64,000 bases of DNA from Halopseudomonas pelagia CL-AP6 (GTDB lineage Bacteria; Pseudomonadota; Gammaproteobacteria; Pseudomonadales; Pseudomonadaceae): the NCBI RefSeq assembly GCF_000410875.1, contig NZ_AROI01000005.1, positions 62,001 to 126,000 on the forward strand, in the 5' to 3' direction. Under the pieces are notes generated by a model that had not been told where the DNA came from, did no database searches, and worked only from the letters and a program-made list of their open reading frames with translations. Every line of letters begins with the position of its first letter. Within the stretch, counting starts at the first letter, position 1. Made by a program: the position numbers and the translations under genes. Shown here one piece after another: positions 8,263-15,932 of this stretch.

Positions 8263-9309
8263 ATGAAAATGCTAGTGCTGGGTAATCTAGGATACGTAGG
8301 ACCTTCGGTGGTACGGGAATTGGCTCAGCGTCATCCCCAGGCGCAGATCGACGGGTACGACAATGCGTATTTTGCGCACTGCCTGACCGGTGCTATCAGT
8401 GCACCCGAGCGTTATCTGAGTCAACAATTCTTTGGTGATGTGCGCTCCATAGCGGCAGACATGCTGCAAGGCTACGATGCTGTCGTGCAACTGGCTGCCG
8501 TATCCAATGATCCGATGGGCAACCGCTTCGCAGCCGTGACTCAGGAGATCAATCAGGATGCCACCCTGGCTATTGCTCGTGCCTGTGCTGCGGCAGGTGT
8601 TGGCAATTTCGTTTTCGCTTCCAGTTGCAGCGTGTATGGCGTAGCCGACGGCGCGCCGCGCCGCGAGACCGATCCGGTTGCACCTATGACCGCTTACGCC
8701 AAGTCCAAGATCGGCTCCGAACAGGCGCTGGCTGAAATAGAGAGCGACATGGTAATCACCTGCCTGCGCTTTGCTACCGCTTGCGGCATGTCCGACCGCC
8801 TGCGGCTGGATCTGGTGCTCAATGATTTCGTTGCCTGTGCACTAAGCGAAGGCCGGATTACGGTGCTCAGTGATGGCTCACCGTGGCGACCTTTGATCGA
8901 TGTTGCGGACATGGCGCGTGCGATCGACTGGGCTGTGCAGCGTAAAGCCGATACCGGTGGCCGGTTTCTGACCGTCAACACCGGGTCCGATTCGCGCAAT
9001 CATCAAGTGCGTGATCTGGCGGCGGCGGTGGCTGACGCAGTGCCTGGCACTACGGTCAGTATTAATACCGATGCGCCAGTCGACAGCCGTTCCTACAAAG
9101 TCGATTTCAGCCTGTTCGCCCGTCTGGCGCCGGATCATCAACCGTTGATGAGCTTGTCCGACTCGATCGAGCGTCTGGTCGAAGGTCTCACGCGCATGAA
9201 GTTCAACGACGCTGACTTTCGCTCATCACCGCTGATGCGCCTGCATGTGCTGCAAAGTCATATTGCACAACAGCGGCTGTCAGAGGATCTGGTCTGGCTT
9301 AAGCAATAA
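8263..9309 (+). CDS. NAD-dependent epimerase/dehydratase (extended SDR) for a nucleotide sugar
   Basis: A 348-residue extended short-chain dehydrogenase. The Rossmann motif GNLGYVG spans 7-13. SSCSVYG (120-126) supplies the catalytic Ser region, and YAKSK places Tyr145 and Lys149. SPWRPLIDVADMARAI is the typical late motif of sugar-nucleotide epimerases. AAGGA precedes the ATG. The hallmark GHTGFKG of CDP-glucose 4,6-dehydratase (RfbG) is absent, so I do not call it RfbG. It heads a run of four co-directional genes (gaps of 45, 30 and 35 nt) and presumably oxidises, epimerises or dehydrates the sugar made by the next gene product. Confidence 0.82.
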   Translation: MKMLVLGNLGYVGPSVVRELAQRHPQAQIDGYDNAYFAHCLTGAISAPERYLSQQFFGDVRSIAADMLQGYDAVVQLAAVSNDPMGNRFAAVTQEINQDATLAIARACAAAGVGNFVFASSCSVYGVADGAPRRETDPVAPMTAYAKSKIGSEQALAEIESDMVITCLRFATACGMSDRLRLDLVLNDFVACALSEGRITVLSDGSPWRPLIDVADMARAIDWAVQRKADTGGRFLTVNTGSDSRNHQVRDLAAAVADAVPGTTVSINTDAPVDSRSYKVDFSLFARLAPDHQPLMSLSDSIERLVEGLTRMKFNDADFRSSPLMRLHVLQSHIAQQRLSEDLVWLKQ

Positions 9310-9354
9310 CCGTTCTATCTTCTCCACCGCGTAGCAGCCAAGGAGTGTAGCTAT

Positions 9355-10128
9355 ATGAAAGTAGCGATTTTTGCAGGTGGTTTTGGCACCCGATTGAGTG
9401 AAGAGACAGCAGTCAGACCCAAGCCGATGGTAGAGGTGGGTGGAATGCCGATCATCTGGCACATCATGAAAATGTATGCGCATCACGGGTTCGATGAATT
9501 TGTTGTGCTGGGTGGTTACAAGGTCGATTTCATCAAGGATTACTTTCTCAACTACCGGGGTATCCGCAGCGATTACACCATTGATCTGCAGAGCGGCAGT
9601 ATCGAATGGCATGACAAGCTGAAGGAACAGTGGAAGGTCACCGTGCTTGATACCGGTGGCGAGACCATGACCGGGGGGCGCCTCAAGCGCGCTCAGCAAT
9701 ACCTTTCTGACGGGCCCTTCTGTTTGACCTATGGTGACGGTGTGAGTGATGTGGATATCACTGCGTTGGTAGAGGCTCACCGGCAGTCGGGGCATTGGTG
9801 CACCTTAACGGCGGTGACGCAGCCCGGCCGTTATGGCGCGTTGCGCCTGAACGAAGAAATGACTCACGTGGAGGGCTTCCGTGAAAAGGGCGCCGCTGAT
9901 GGCGGCCTGATCAACGGTGGCTTTTTTGTCTGTGAACCAAAAGTGTTCGACTTGATTGACGACGACCAGACGGTTTGGGAAAACGAGCCCATGAATCGCT
10001 TGGTCGACGCGGGCAAGTTGGGCAGTTATCACCACAAGGGGTATTGGCAAAGCATGGATTCGCTGCGCGACAAGGTGGTGCTGGAAGAGACCTGGTCCGC
10101 AGGGGCGCCCTGGAAGCTCTGGAACTGA
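9355..10128 (+). CDS. rfbF: Glucose-1-phosphate cytidylyltransferase
   Basis: 257 residues, the size of RfbF. It makes CDP-glucose from CTP and glucose-1-phosphate. The nucleotidyltransferase signature AGGFGTRL is at 7-14, with RPKPMVEVGGMP following; LDTGGETMTGGRLKR (about 98-112) and YGDGVSDVD (126-134) are characteristic of this branch rather than the dTDP or UDP enzymes. AAGGAG lies upstream of the ATG. It is the best-identified member of the cassette and fixes the carrier as CDP. Confidence 0.92.
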   Translation: MKVAIFAGGFGTRLSEETAVRPKPMVEVGGMPIIWHIMKMYAHHGFDEFVVLGGYKVDFIKDYFLNYRGIRSDYTIDLQSGSIEWHDKLKEQWKVTVLDTGGETMTGGRLKRAQQYLSDGPFCLTYGDGVSDVDITALVEAHRQSGHWCTLTAVTQPGRYGALRLNEEMTHVEGFREKGAADGGLINGGFFVCEPKVFDLIDDDQTVWENEPMNRLVDAGKLGSYHHKGYWQSMDSLRDKVVLEETWSAGAPWKLWN

Positions 10129-10158
10129 GAACGTCAGCGCGGCATTCGGAGAAATACA

Positions 10159-11466
10159 ATGATCATTGTCGATAACGCCTTGGCCAAGCGTCAGGCAGAA
10201 GGGCGGCCCATTCGCGTGGGCATGATTGGTGCAGGTTTTCAGGCTAGCGGTATTGCCCTGCAGATCATGACCGCCACTCAAGGAATGCAGCTGTGCGCGG
10301 TAGCGAACCGACACTTGGCGCCAGCCATTGCGCTTTATGGCCAGGTTGGGGTCGATCCGCTCTGTTGCGATACCCAGGCGCAATTGGAGAATGCCATTGC
10401 CGCTGGTCGTCCGGCGGTCACTGAGGATGCTCAAGCGCTGGCCAGAGCCGAGGGGCTGGATGCAATTATCGAGGTGACCGGATCAATCGAGTTTGCTGCG
10501 CGAGCCATTCTGGCGGCACTGGAGAGCGGCAAGCATGTCGTGCAGATGAACGCGGAGCTGGACGGCACCATAGGGCCCATTCTCAAAACGCGTGCCGAGG
10601 CCGCCGGAGTGATCTACAGCTTTTCCGACGGGGATCAACCTGGCGTGCAGATGAACCAGTACAGATTCGTTGCTGGTCTCGGCCTGAAGCCGGTGTTGTG
10701 CGGCAATATCAAAGGGTTGCATGATCCCTACCGGAATCCGACGACGCAGGAAAGTTTTGCCAAACGTTGGGGGCAAAAGCCAGCGATGGTTGCTTCCTTT
10801 GCCGATGGCACCAAGATTTCCTTCGAGCAGGCCATTGTTGCCAATGGAACCGGTATGCAAGTGGCGCGACGTGGGATGCTGGGGCCGGACTTTTCGGGAG
10901 GTGATCCCGGTGCGCCGTTGGTGCCCATAGAAGACACAATCGTAGCGTTCGAGCCGTATTTGGACCCCACGGGCCCTGGATTGGTAGATTACGTGGTCGG
11001 TGCGCGACCCGGGCCTGGGATCTTTGTTCTGGGCACTTTGGATAACCCCCGGCAGCGTCATTATCTGGAACTCTACAAGCTCGGCAAGGGGCCTTATTAC
11101 TGCTTTTATACGCCTTATCATCTGTGCCATTTCGAGGTGCCGAACTCGGTCGCCCGGGCGGTGTTGTTCAATGACGCAGTGCTGACGCCACTCGGCGGGC
11201 CTAAGGTAGGTGTTATTGCGCTGGCCAAGAAAGATCTTTCGCCAGGCGAGGTGATCGAAGACTTCGGCGGATATGAGGTCTACGGCGTGGCGGAGAATAT
11301 GACAGTGGTGCGTAGCGACAAGCTGCTGCCAGTTGGCTTGGCCCTGGGGTGTACGGTGCTAAGGCCTGTAGCAAAGGACAGGCCACTGACCTTCGACGAT
11401 GTCAGCATTCCGTCAGGTCGTCTGGTTGATGCTCTGTATGCCGAGCAGGAACAGCTGTTCGCCTGA
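10159..11466 (+). CDS. NAD(P)-dependent oxidoreductase with C-terminal SAF domain (DXR-like/DRL family)
   Basis: 435 residues. The N-terminal NAD(P)-binding domain has GMIGAGFQASGI (21-32). A catalytic-type middle domain follows, with VTGSIEF, QMNAELDGTIG and SDGDQPG. A SAF-type domain fills the last ~95 residues (from about GPKVGVIALAKKDLSPGEVI). This architecture is that of homoserine-dehydrogenase-like proteins that include Brucella DRL, an alternative 1-deoxyxylulose-5-phosphate reductoisomerase. Relatives also occur in sugar clusters beside rfbF. In this context it more likely reduces or rearranges a CDP-linked sugar than makes isoprenoid precursors. It sits 30 nt after rfbF in the same operon. 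Substrate is unproven. Confidence 0.72.
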   Translation: MIIVDNALAKRQAEGRPIRVGMIGAGFQASGIALQIMTATQGMQLCAVANRHLAPAIALYGQVGVDPLCCDTQAQLENAIAAGRPAVTEDAQALARAEGLDAIIEVTGSIEFAARAILAALESGKHVVQMNAELDGTIGPILKTRAEAAGVIYSFSDGDQPGVQMNQYRFVAGLGLKPVLCGNIKGLHDPYRNPTTQESFAKRWGQKPAMVASFADGTKISFEQAIVANGTGMQVARRGMLGPDFSGGDPGAPLVPIEDTIVAFEPYLDPTGPGLVDYVVGARPGPGIFVLGTLDNPRQRHYLELYKLGKGPYYCFYTPYHLCHFEVPNSVARAVLFNDAVLTPLGGPKVGVIALAKKDLSPGEVIEDFGGYEVYGVAENMTVVRSDKLLPVGLALGCTVLRPVAKDRPLTFDDVSIPSGRLVDALYAEQEQLFA

Positions 11467-11501
11467 GTCGCTTTGCTCTTGTCTACGAAAAGGAGTTTTC
11501 C

Positions 11502-12050
11502 ATGATCTACCGAGAGACCACTCTAAAGGATGCCTGGTTGATCGAGCTTGAGCCGCGCGGCGACGAGCGCGGCTCTTTTGCGCGCAGTATGTGCCGCGAG
11601 GAATTTCTTCAGCACGGTATGCAGGGTGATTATGTGCAGCAGAATACCTCGATATCTGTCCAGCGCGGTACGTTACGGGGGTTGCACTATCAGATTCAGC
11701 CTTACGCCGAAGCCAAGCTCATTCGCTGTATCAGAGGCGCTATCGTGGATGTGATTGTCGATCTGCGAGAGGACTCACCCAGTTATCTACAGCATGAGGC
11801 ATTCGAATTGAGTGATCGCAATCGACATCAGCTCTATGTGCCGCCGGGTTTTGCGCATGCGTTTCAGACCTTGATGGACGATACCGAAGTCAGTTATCTG
11901 GTCTCGGCGCCCTACACGCCCCAGGCGGAGCGTGGTTTGCGCTATAACGATGAGCGTCTGGCGATCGCCTGGCCTTTGCCGGTCAGTACCCTATCAGACA
12001 AGGATGCGACCTGGCCCTTGATCAGTGAGCGAGTCGACAAGCTCTTCTGA
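11502..12050 (+). CDS. RmlC-like sugar-nucleotide 3,5-epimerase (cupin)
   Basis: 182 residues, the RmlC/RfbC length. RGLHYQ gives the catalytic His62; the AKLIRCIRGAIVDVIVDLR strand pair, YVPPGFAHAF (112-121), Tyr132 in VSYLV and LSDKDATWP near 164-172 are all canonical. RmlC enzymes epimerise C3 and C5 of 4-keto-6-deoxyhexose nucleotides. No dTDP-glucose pathway genes (rmlA, rmlB, rmlD) are present, so the true substrate is probably a CDP-linked keto sugar from this cassette. AAAAGGAG lies upstream of the ATG. Its last 57 bases overlap the convergent glycosyltransferase gene. Confidence 0.85.
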   Translation: MIYRETTLKDAWLIELEPRGDERGSFARSMCREEFLQHGMQGDYVQQNTSISVQRGTLRGLHYQIQPYAEAKLIRCIRGAIVDVIVDLREDSPSYLQHEAFELSDRNRHQLYVPPGFAHAFQTLMDDTEVSYLVSAPYTPQAERGLRYNDERLAIAWPLPVSTLSDKDATWPLISERVDKLF

Positions 12051-13058
12051 GGTCAGCTGCAGGGAGTCGAGCGCAAAATCCCTCTGCTCGACTTCCTTGG
12101 GTTTTAAATAGGACGTCGGCGAGCGTACGGTCACGCCCAGATCCTCAACCGGCGCGGCAGCCGACTCGGCCGTTGGGAAGAACCGCCAGCTTTCAAGCAA
12201 CCCCTGAAACACAATCCGAGCTTTTGTCGTCTTGCGCATGCGCAGTAATCTGAAAATCAATACCAACTGATTGAACACGGACATGATCAGGCGACGAGTG
12301 CGGTAATACTTGCGCGCCACAAAGATCTCATTGCGAAAGTAGTGCCGATGGTATTGCAGCCGCGAGGGACTGTTTTCGGCCATGATGCTGATCGCACCGT
12401 TTTCCTGCCGCAGATGCTGTACCTTGCTGTTCCCCACAATATAGCCGGGCACCTTGCTGGTGACGCGCAGAGTGAATTCGGTATCCTCTCCCCAGATGAA
12501 CATGGACGCGATGGGTAGGCCGTATTCCTCTAGCGTGGCACGAGGTACCAGAATGGAGACGAAGGTCGCGCGACGGACCGGCAGAATTCCGAGCTCAAGC
12601 GTCAATGGCCAGTTTTCGTAATCTATTTTATTGCGGCGGTTATCGATGCTGGGCGAATTGGTCACCAGCCCGTTCTCGGTAAAGGCTGTGGACAGCAGGA
12701 ATGCGCGTTCTTCAGTCCTGCTCTCTAGCAGCGCGTCGGCCTCCAGTAGCCGTTGCAGTGCATCGGGCGCGGCAATTACATCATCGTCCATCATCCAGAC
12801 AAGGTCTGCTCCTTCCTGGAAGGCCATGCGAAAGCCGACGTTGAAACCGCCGGAGGCACCCAGGTTGTGGGACAGAACATAGAGTTGCAGGCCGGGATAA
12901 CCTGCTTCCAGCAGCATGGATTCAGTTCCATCACTGCTGGCGTTATCAATGACAATGACCCCGTCGCAACGCCGAGTCTGGGCGTAAATGGCATCCAGGC
13001 TGCGCTCGAGCAGGTCCTTTCGGTTGTAGGTGAGAACGACCGCAAATACCTTCTTCAT
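11994..13058 (-). CDS. Family 2 glycosyltransferase, GlfT2-like (galactofuranosyltransferase type)
   Basis: 354 residues from the ATG at 13058, which has AAGGA about 8 nt upstream; an in-frame extension to 13097 lacks support. GT-A fold motifs: VVLTYNRKDLL at 7-17, VIDNASSDGTE (36-46), metal-binding DDD at 91-93, the catalytic WGEDTEF at 189-195, and a later His in VQHLR (215). The ordering DDD, W-x-ED, His matches GlfT2-type enzymes that add galactofuranose. No membrane segment is obvious. It converges on the epimerase gene with a 57-bp 3' overlap. It likely transfers the sugar made by the neighbouring cassette to a surface glycan. Confidence 0.82.
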   Translation of the reverse strand: MKKVFAVVLTYNRKDLLERSLDAIYAQTRRCDGVIVIDNASSDGTESMLLEAGYPGLQLYVLSHNLGASGGFNVGFRMAFQEGADLVWMMDDDVIAAPDALQRLLEADALLESRTEERAFLLSTAFTENGLVTNSPSIDNRRNKIDYENWPLTLELGILPVRRATFVSILVPRATLEEYGLPIASMFIWGEDTEFTLRVTSKVPGYIVGNSKVQHLRQENGAISIMAENSPSRLQYHRHYFRNEIFVARKYYRTRRLIMSVFNQLVLIFRLLRMRKTTKARIVFQGLLESWRFFPTAESAAAPVEDLGVTVRSPTSYLKPKEVEQRDFALDSLQLTSEELVDSLTDQGPGRILV

Positions 13059-13504
13059 GTCGGATCCTTGAGAGCTAACTGTCTTCCTTAGGAGCATAAA
13101 GAGCAGATTACAGCGAGCAAATCAAGAGGCTGAAAAGGCACTGTGCGGCGAAGCTGGAGTGATGCAAATAAATATCCTAGTGCCTGCTAATTTTATTTTT
13201 GAATACATACAAATAGTTGCTGAATATTTCTAAATACTAGCTATATGCCTTTATAGTAATTTCATCTGTTTACTCCCTCGCATATGAATAAATGATTTTT
13301 CAAACCTTATTGGCCCGGTAAGGTTTCAACCCTATTTATCTGCCACCCCCCACCCAAAGAACTGAAACGGCTAACTGACTCGATGCGAAAACCGCATCAA
13401 TTCTTTGAATAAAATGCATTGGAATTATTCTGAGCTAGTTGTCAGCCTGTTGATGTACTTCAAATAGTCATAATAAGAGCACCACGAGGTGCAAGGAGCC
13501 GTGG
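13059..13504. other. AT-rich intergenic region with inverted repeats between glycosyltransferase and sulfatase
   Basis: No gene seen. From about 13165 to 13300 the sequence is clearly richer in A+T than its surroundings. AAACCTTA (13302-13309) and TAAGGTTT (13319-13326) form a perfect 8-bp inverted repeat with a 9-nt gap. GATGCG (13382-13387) and CGCATC (13393-13398) form a small hairpin with loop AAAAC. Both are candidate regulator sites or RNA hairpins ahead of the sulfatase gene. The left end serves as leader of the glycosyltransferase gene. Confidence 0.5.
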
Positions 13505-15253
13505 ATGAAGCGCCGTGATTTATTGAAATGGGCAGGTGTCGTATCGGCTACCAGCTTGACGCCTTCATTGGTCGCGCAAACCGGTAGTCCGAATGCCACG
13601 GTGCCTTACGCCAGCAGCGCAGCCATTGGTTCGCGCAGCGCCGGCCGCAAGCTGAACATTCTGCTGATCGTCACCGACCAGGAGCGCGCCATGGCCGATT
13701 TGCCCCGCGTGCTGCATTTGCCGGGCCATGAAGCCTTGATGCAGCGTGGCGTGAGCATGGGCAATTTCCATGTCAATACCACGCCCTGTTCGCCATCGCG
13801 GTCGGTGATTTTTACCGGCCAGCATACCCAGAAGACCGGCATTGTCGCCAATCTTGGGCTGCCGCCGTTCAGGGAGTTGTCTTCATCGTTACCAACGCTG
13901 GGGCACATGCTCAGTGACCTGGGTTACCACACCGCCTACAAGGGCAAGTGGCATCTGTCGCATATCGCTGAAGCCTCTGACCTGACCTACGGCGAGGTAA
14001 AGACCACCACCGATGCACTACTAGCGTTCGGCTTTGCTGATTACAACCTTAACGGCGATCCGCACGGCTCGCACATGAGCGGTTTTATCTTTGACAAGGT
14101 CACGGCCAGCGATACGGTCAGTTGGCTGCATGAACATAAGGATGACGAGAAGCCCTGGTTTATGGCGGTGAATTTCGTTAACCCGCACGACATCATGTTT
14201 TACAGCTCAGGCCCGGCTCAGCAACGCAGCCGTTTGCGCGAGAATTACCTCGGGCCAATTTCGCCCGGCCCGGCGACAGGCGTGTATGCCAAACAGTGGG
14301 ATGTGCCGCTGCCCGCGAGTTTCTATAGCGAAGATCTAGGCACCAAGCCCTGGGCGCATCAGACCGATGTACATATCTGCAATCAGGTTTACGGCCATAT
14401 CGACCCACATGATGAGCAGCTTTGGCAGGGCCTGCAGAGCTACTACTTCAACTGCATTCGCGATGTCGACCAGTCGATTGCCCAGGTACTGGGGGCGTTG
14501 CAGGCTAGCGGCCGGGACCAGGACACCATCGTTATTCTCACCGCCGACCATGGTGAAATGGCCGGGGCGCACAAGCTGCGGCAGAAAGGCCCGCACATGT
14601 ACAAGGAAAATACCCGGGTCAATTTCATCGTCAGCCATCCGGATATCCAGTATGCCCGCGAAACGCCAGCACTGGGCTCGACGGTCGACATAGTGCCGAC
14701 GCTGCTGGAGCTGGCAGGCATGTCGGCCGCGCAGCAGACTGAGCGTTTTCCGGATTTAGTCGGCGTGAGCCTGGTCAGCAGCCTGGGCGGGGCCGGTCAG
14801 CGTTCAGCGCGTGACGAGCGTGGCCATCTGTTCAACTACGGTGTGAGCATGTATCTGGATCCGGAGTTTACCGAGTCGGTCATGCTTAACGCCGATAAGG
14901 TCACGCCCTGGACACTCATCCGGGAATCGCTGCGCCAGGGGCGGCTGGGCCCTTCACGTGATAATCGAGCATTGTTCCGCGGTATTCATGACGGGCGCTA
15001 CAAGTTCGCGCGCTATTTCGCACCGAGTAACCACCATACCCCGGCTGATATCGAGAGCTTGATCGCCCACAACGATCTGGAGCTCTATGACCTGCACAGC
15101 GATCCGGACGAGCTGATCAATCTGGCTAACGAACCCCACGAACACCGTCAGTTAATCGAAGGCTTGAATAGCCGTCTCAATGACCTTGTGGCGGTGGAGG
15201 TGGGTGAGGACGATGGCCGAGAGCATCCGGGACCTACCTTTTTGTATAACTGA
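13505..15253 (+). CDS. Tat-exported Cys-type sulfatase
   Basis: 582 residues. The N-terminus MKRRDLLKWAGVVSATSL is a twin-arginine signal. NILLIVTDQ (51-59) supplies metal-binding Asp58. TPCSPSRSVIFTGQ contains the sulfatase signature C-x-P-S-R (Cys95-Arg99) whose Cys becomes formylglycine; GKWHLSH and ADHGEMAG are further conserved active-site segments. Tat export fits, because the cofactor residue can be made in the cytoplasm before export; no formylglycine-generating enzyme is in this window. It hydrolyses a sulfate ester in the periplasm; the substrate is unknown (sulfated glycan, choline sulfate and aryl sulfate are all possible). It is followed 27 nt later by a DUF1145 gene and converges with a sodium/solute symporter gene. 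Confidence 0.9.
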   Translation: MKRRDLLKWAGVVSATSLTPSLVAQTGSPNATVPYASSAAIGSRSAGRKLNILLIVTDQERAMADLPRVLHLPGHEALMQRGVSMGNFHVNTTPCSPSRSVIFTGQHTQKTGIVANLGLPPFRELSSSLPTLGHMLSDLGYHTAYKGKWHLSHIAEASDLTYGEVKTTTDALLAFGFADYNLNGDPHGSHMSGFIFDKVTASDTVSWLHEHKDDEKPWFMAVNFVNPHDIMFYSSGPAQQRSRLRENYLGPISPGPATGVYAKQWDVPLPASFYSEDLGTKPWAHQTDVHICNQVYGHIDPHDEQLWQGLQSYYFNCIRDVDQSIAQVLGALQASGRDQDTIVILTADHGEMAGAHKLRQKGPHMYKENTRVNFIVSHPDIQYARETPALGSTVDIVPTLLELAGMSAAQQTERFPDLVGVSLVSSLGGAGQRSARDERGHLFNYGVSMYLDPEFTESVMLNADKVTPWTLIRESLRQGRLGPSRDNRALFRGIHDGRYKFARYFAPSNHHTPADIESLIAHNDLELYDLHSDPDELINLANEPHEHRQLIEGLNSRLNDLVAVEVGEDDGREHPGPTFLYN

Positions 15254-15280
15254 TGCGATCATTCGCACAAGGAAGATGAC

Positions 15281-15547
15281 ATGACGTTTTTTACTCTAGG
15301 CAAGGTATTGCTGGCGTTGCTTTGGGTGGCTGCGCTGGTGACGGCGCTGTTTCCGTCCATGGCAATGGGGGGCGGTTTGCTTATCAAGGCGGCGGCCATC
15401 ACCCTGATCATTCACGTGATCGAGCTGGTCTTTATCGATGGACGGCTGCGGCAGTTACCCAACCCGCTTTGGCAGCGCGTGCAGGTATTGCTGTTCGGCT
15501 ATTTTCATTGGGGGAGGTTGGGCAAAGGGGCGGAAAAGCCAGCTTAA
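15281..15547 (+). CDS. DUF1145 (YhhL-like) small membrane protein
   Basis: 88 residues with two or three membrane helices (about 8-26, 30-52, 63-80). The segments GKVLLALLWVAAL and ITLIIHVIELVFI match the conserved pattern of DUF1145/YhhL proteins, which are inner-membrane proteins of unknown function. An AAGGA sequence precedes the ATG. It is probably co-transcribed with the sulfatase gene, but this family also occurs elsewhere, so a functional link is not certain. Confidence 0.8.
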   Translation: MTFFTLGKVLLALLWVAALVTALFPSMAMGGGLLIKAAAITLIIHVIELVFIDGRLRQLPNPLWQRVQVLLFGYFHWGRLGKGAEKPA

Positions 15548-15746
15548 TGGACGCTGTGGCACTTGGCGATTAGACCAGCAGATGTTTCAGAATGCGCCAG
15601 GATGGAGTTCCTGGATCTGGGCCCTTTGCCGCAGATTCAGGAGCCCTAACGTTTCCATAAGGAGCTGCTCAAAGGTTAGCGGAGATGTAACTGGCGGGCA
15701 AATAACCAGACCTTTTCCTCAACCCCAACCGTGCTGGCGTGAGCTG

Positions 15747-15878
15747 TTAAACCAGCTCGCGCTTTGCGCGTCGGGCAGCGCGAATATCCTTCAGGGTGGC
15801 GGAGCCAATGACCGCCAGTACGGCCAGTGACACCAATGGCCAGATCAGTACATATAAGGCCAGCATGAATGTTTGCAT
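15747..15878 (-). CDS. 43-residue membrane subunit of a sodium/solute symporter
   Basis: The ATG at 15878 follows an AGGAG ribosome site, and the frame ends at TAA (15747). The product starts MQTFMLALYVLIWPLVSLAV and has one membrane helix (about 5-28) and a short, strongly basic C-terminal tail (RAARRAKRELV). It begins 54 nt after the symporter stop on the same strand, so it is the second gene of that operon. Proteins of this size and place are catalogued as transporter small subunits beside SSS-family symporters. It probably associates with the symporter; its role is not known. Confidence 0.75.
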   Translation of the reverse strand: MQTFMLALYVLIWPLVSLAVLAVIGSATLKDIRAARRAKRELV

Positions 15879-15932
15879 GTTCACTCCTGTTGCTTGGCTG
15901 GCGCACCCAGGCGCACCAGCCAGTGGGTTGGA

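Noticed and set aside
8263-9309. CDP-glucose 4,6-dehydratase (RfbG) identity for the SDR next to rfbF
   Set aside because: Tempting from context, but the characteristic GHTGFKG N-terminal motif is replaced by GNLGYVG, so a more general epimerase/dehydratase call is safer.
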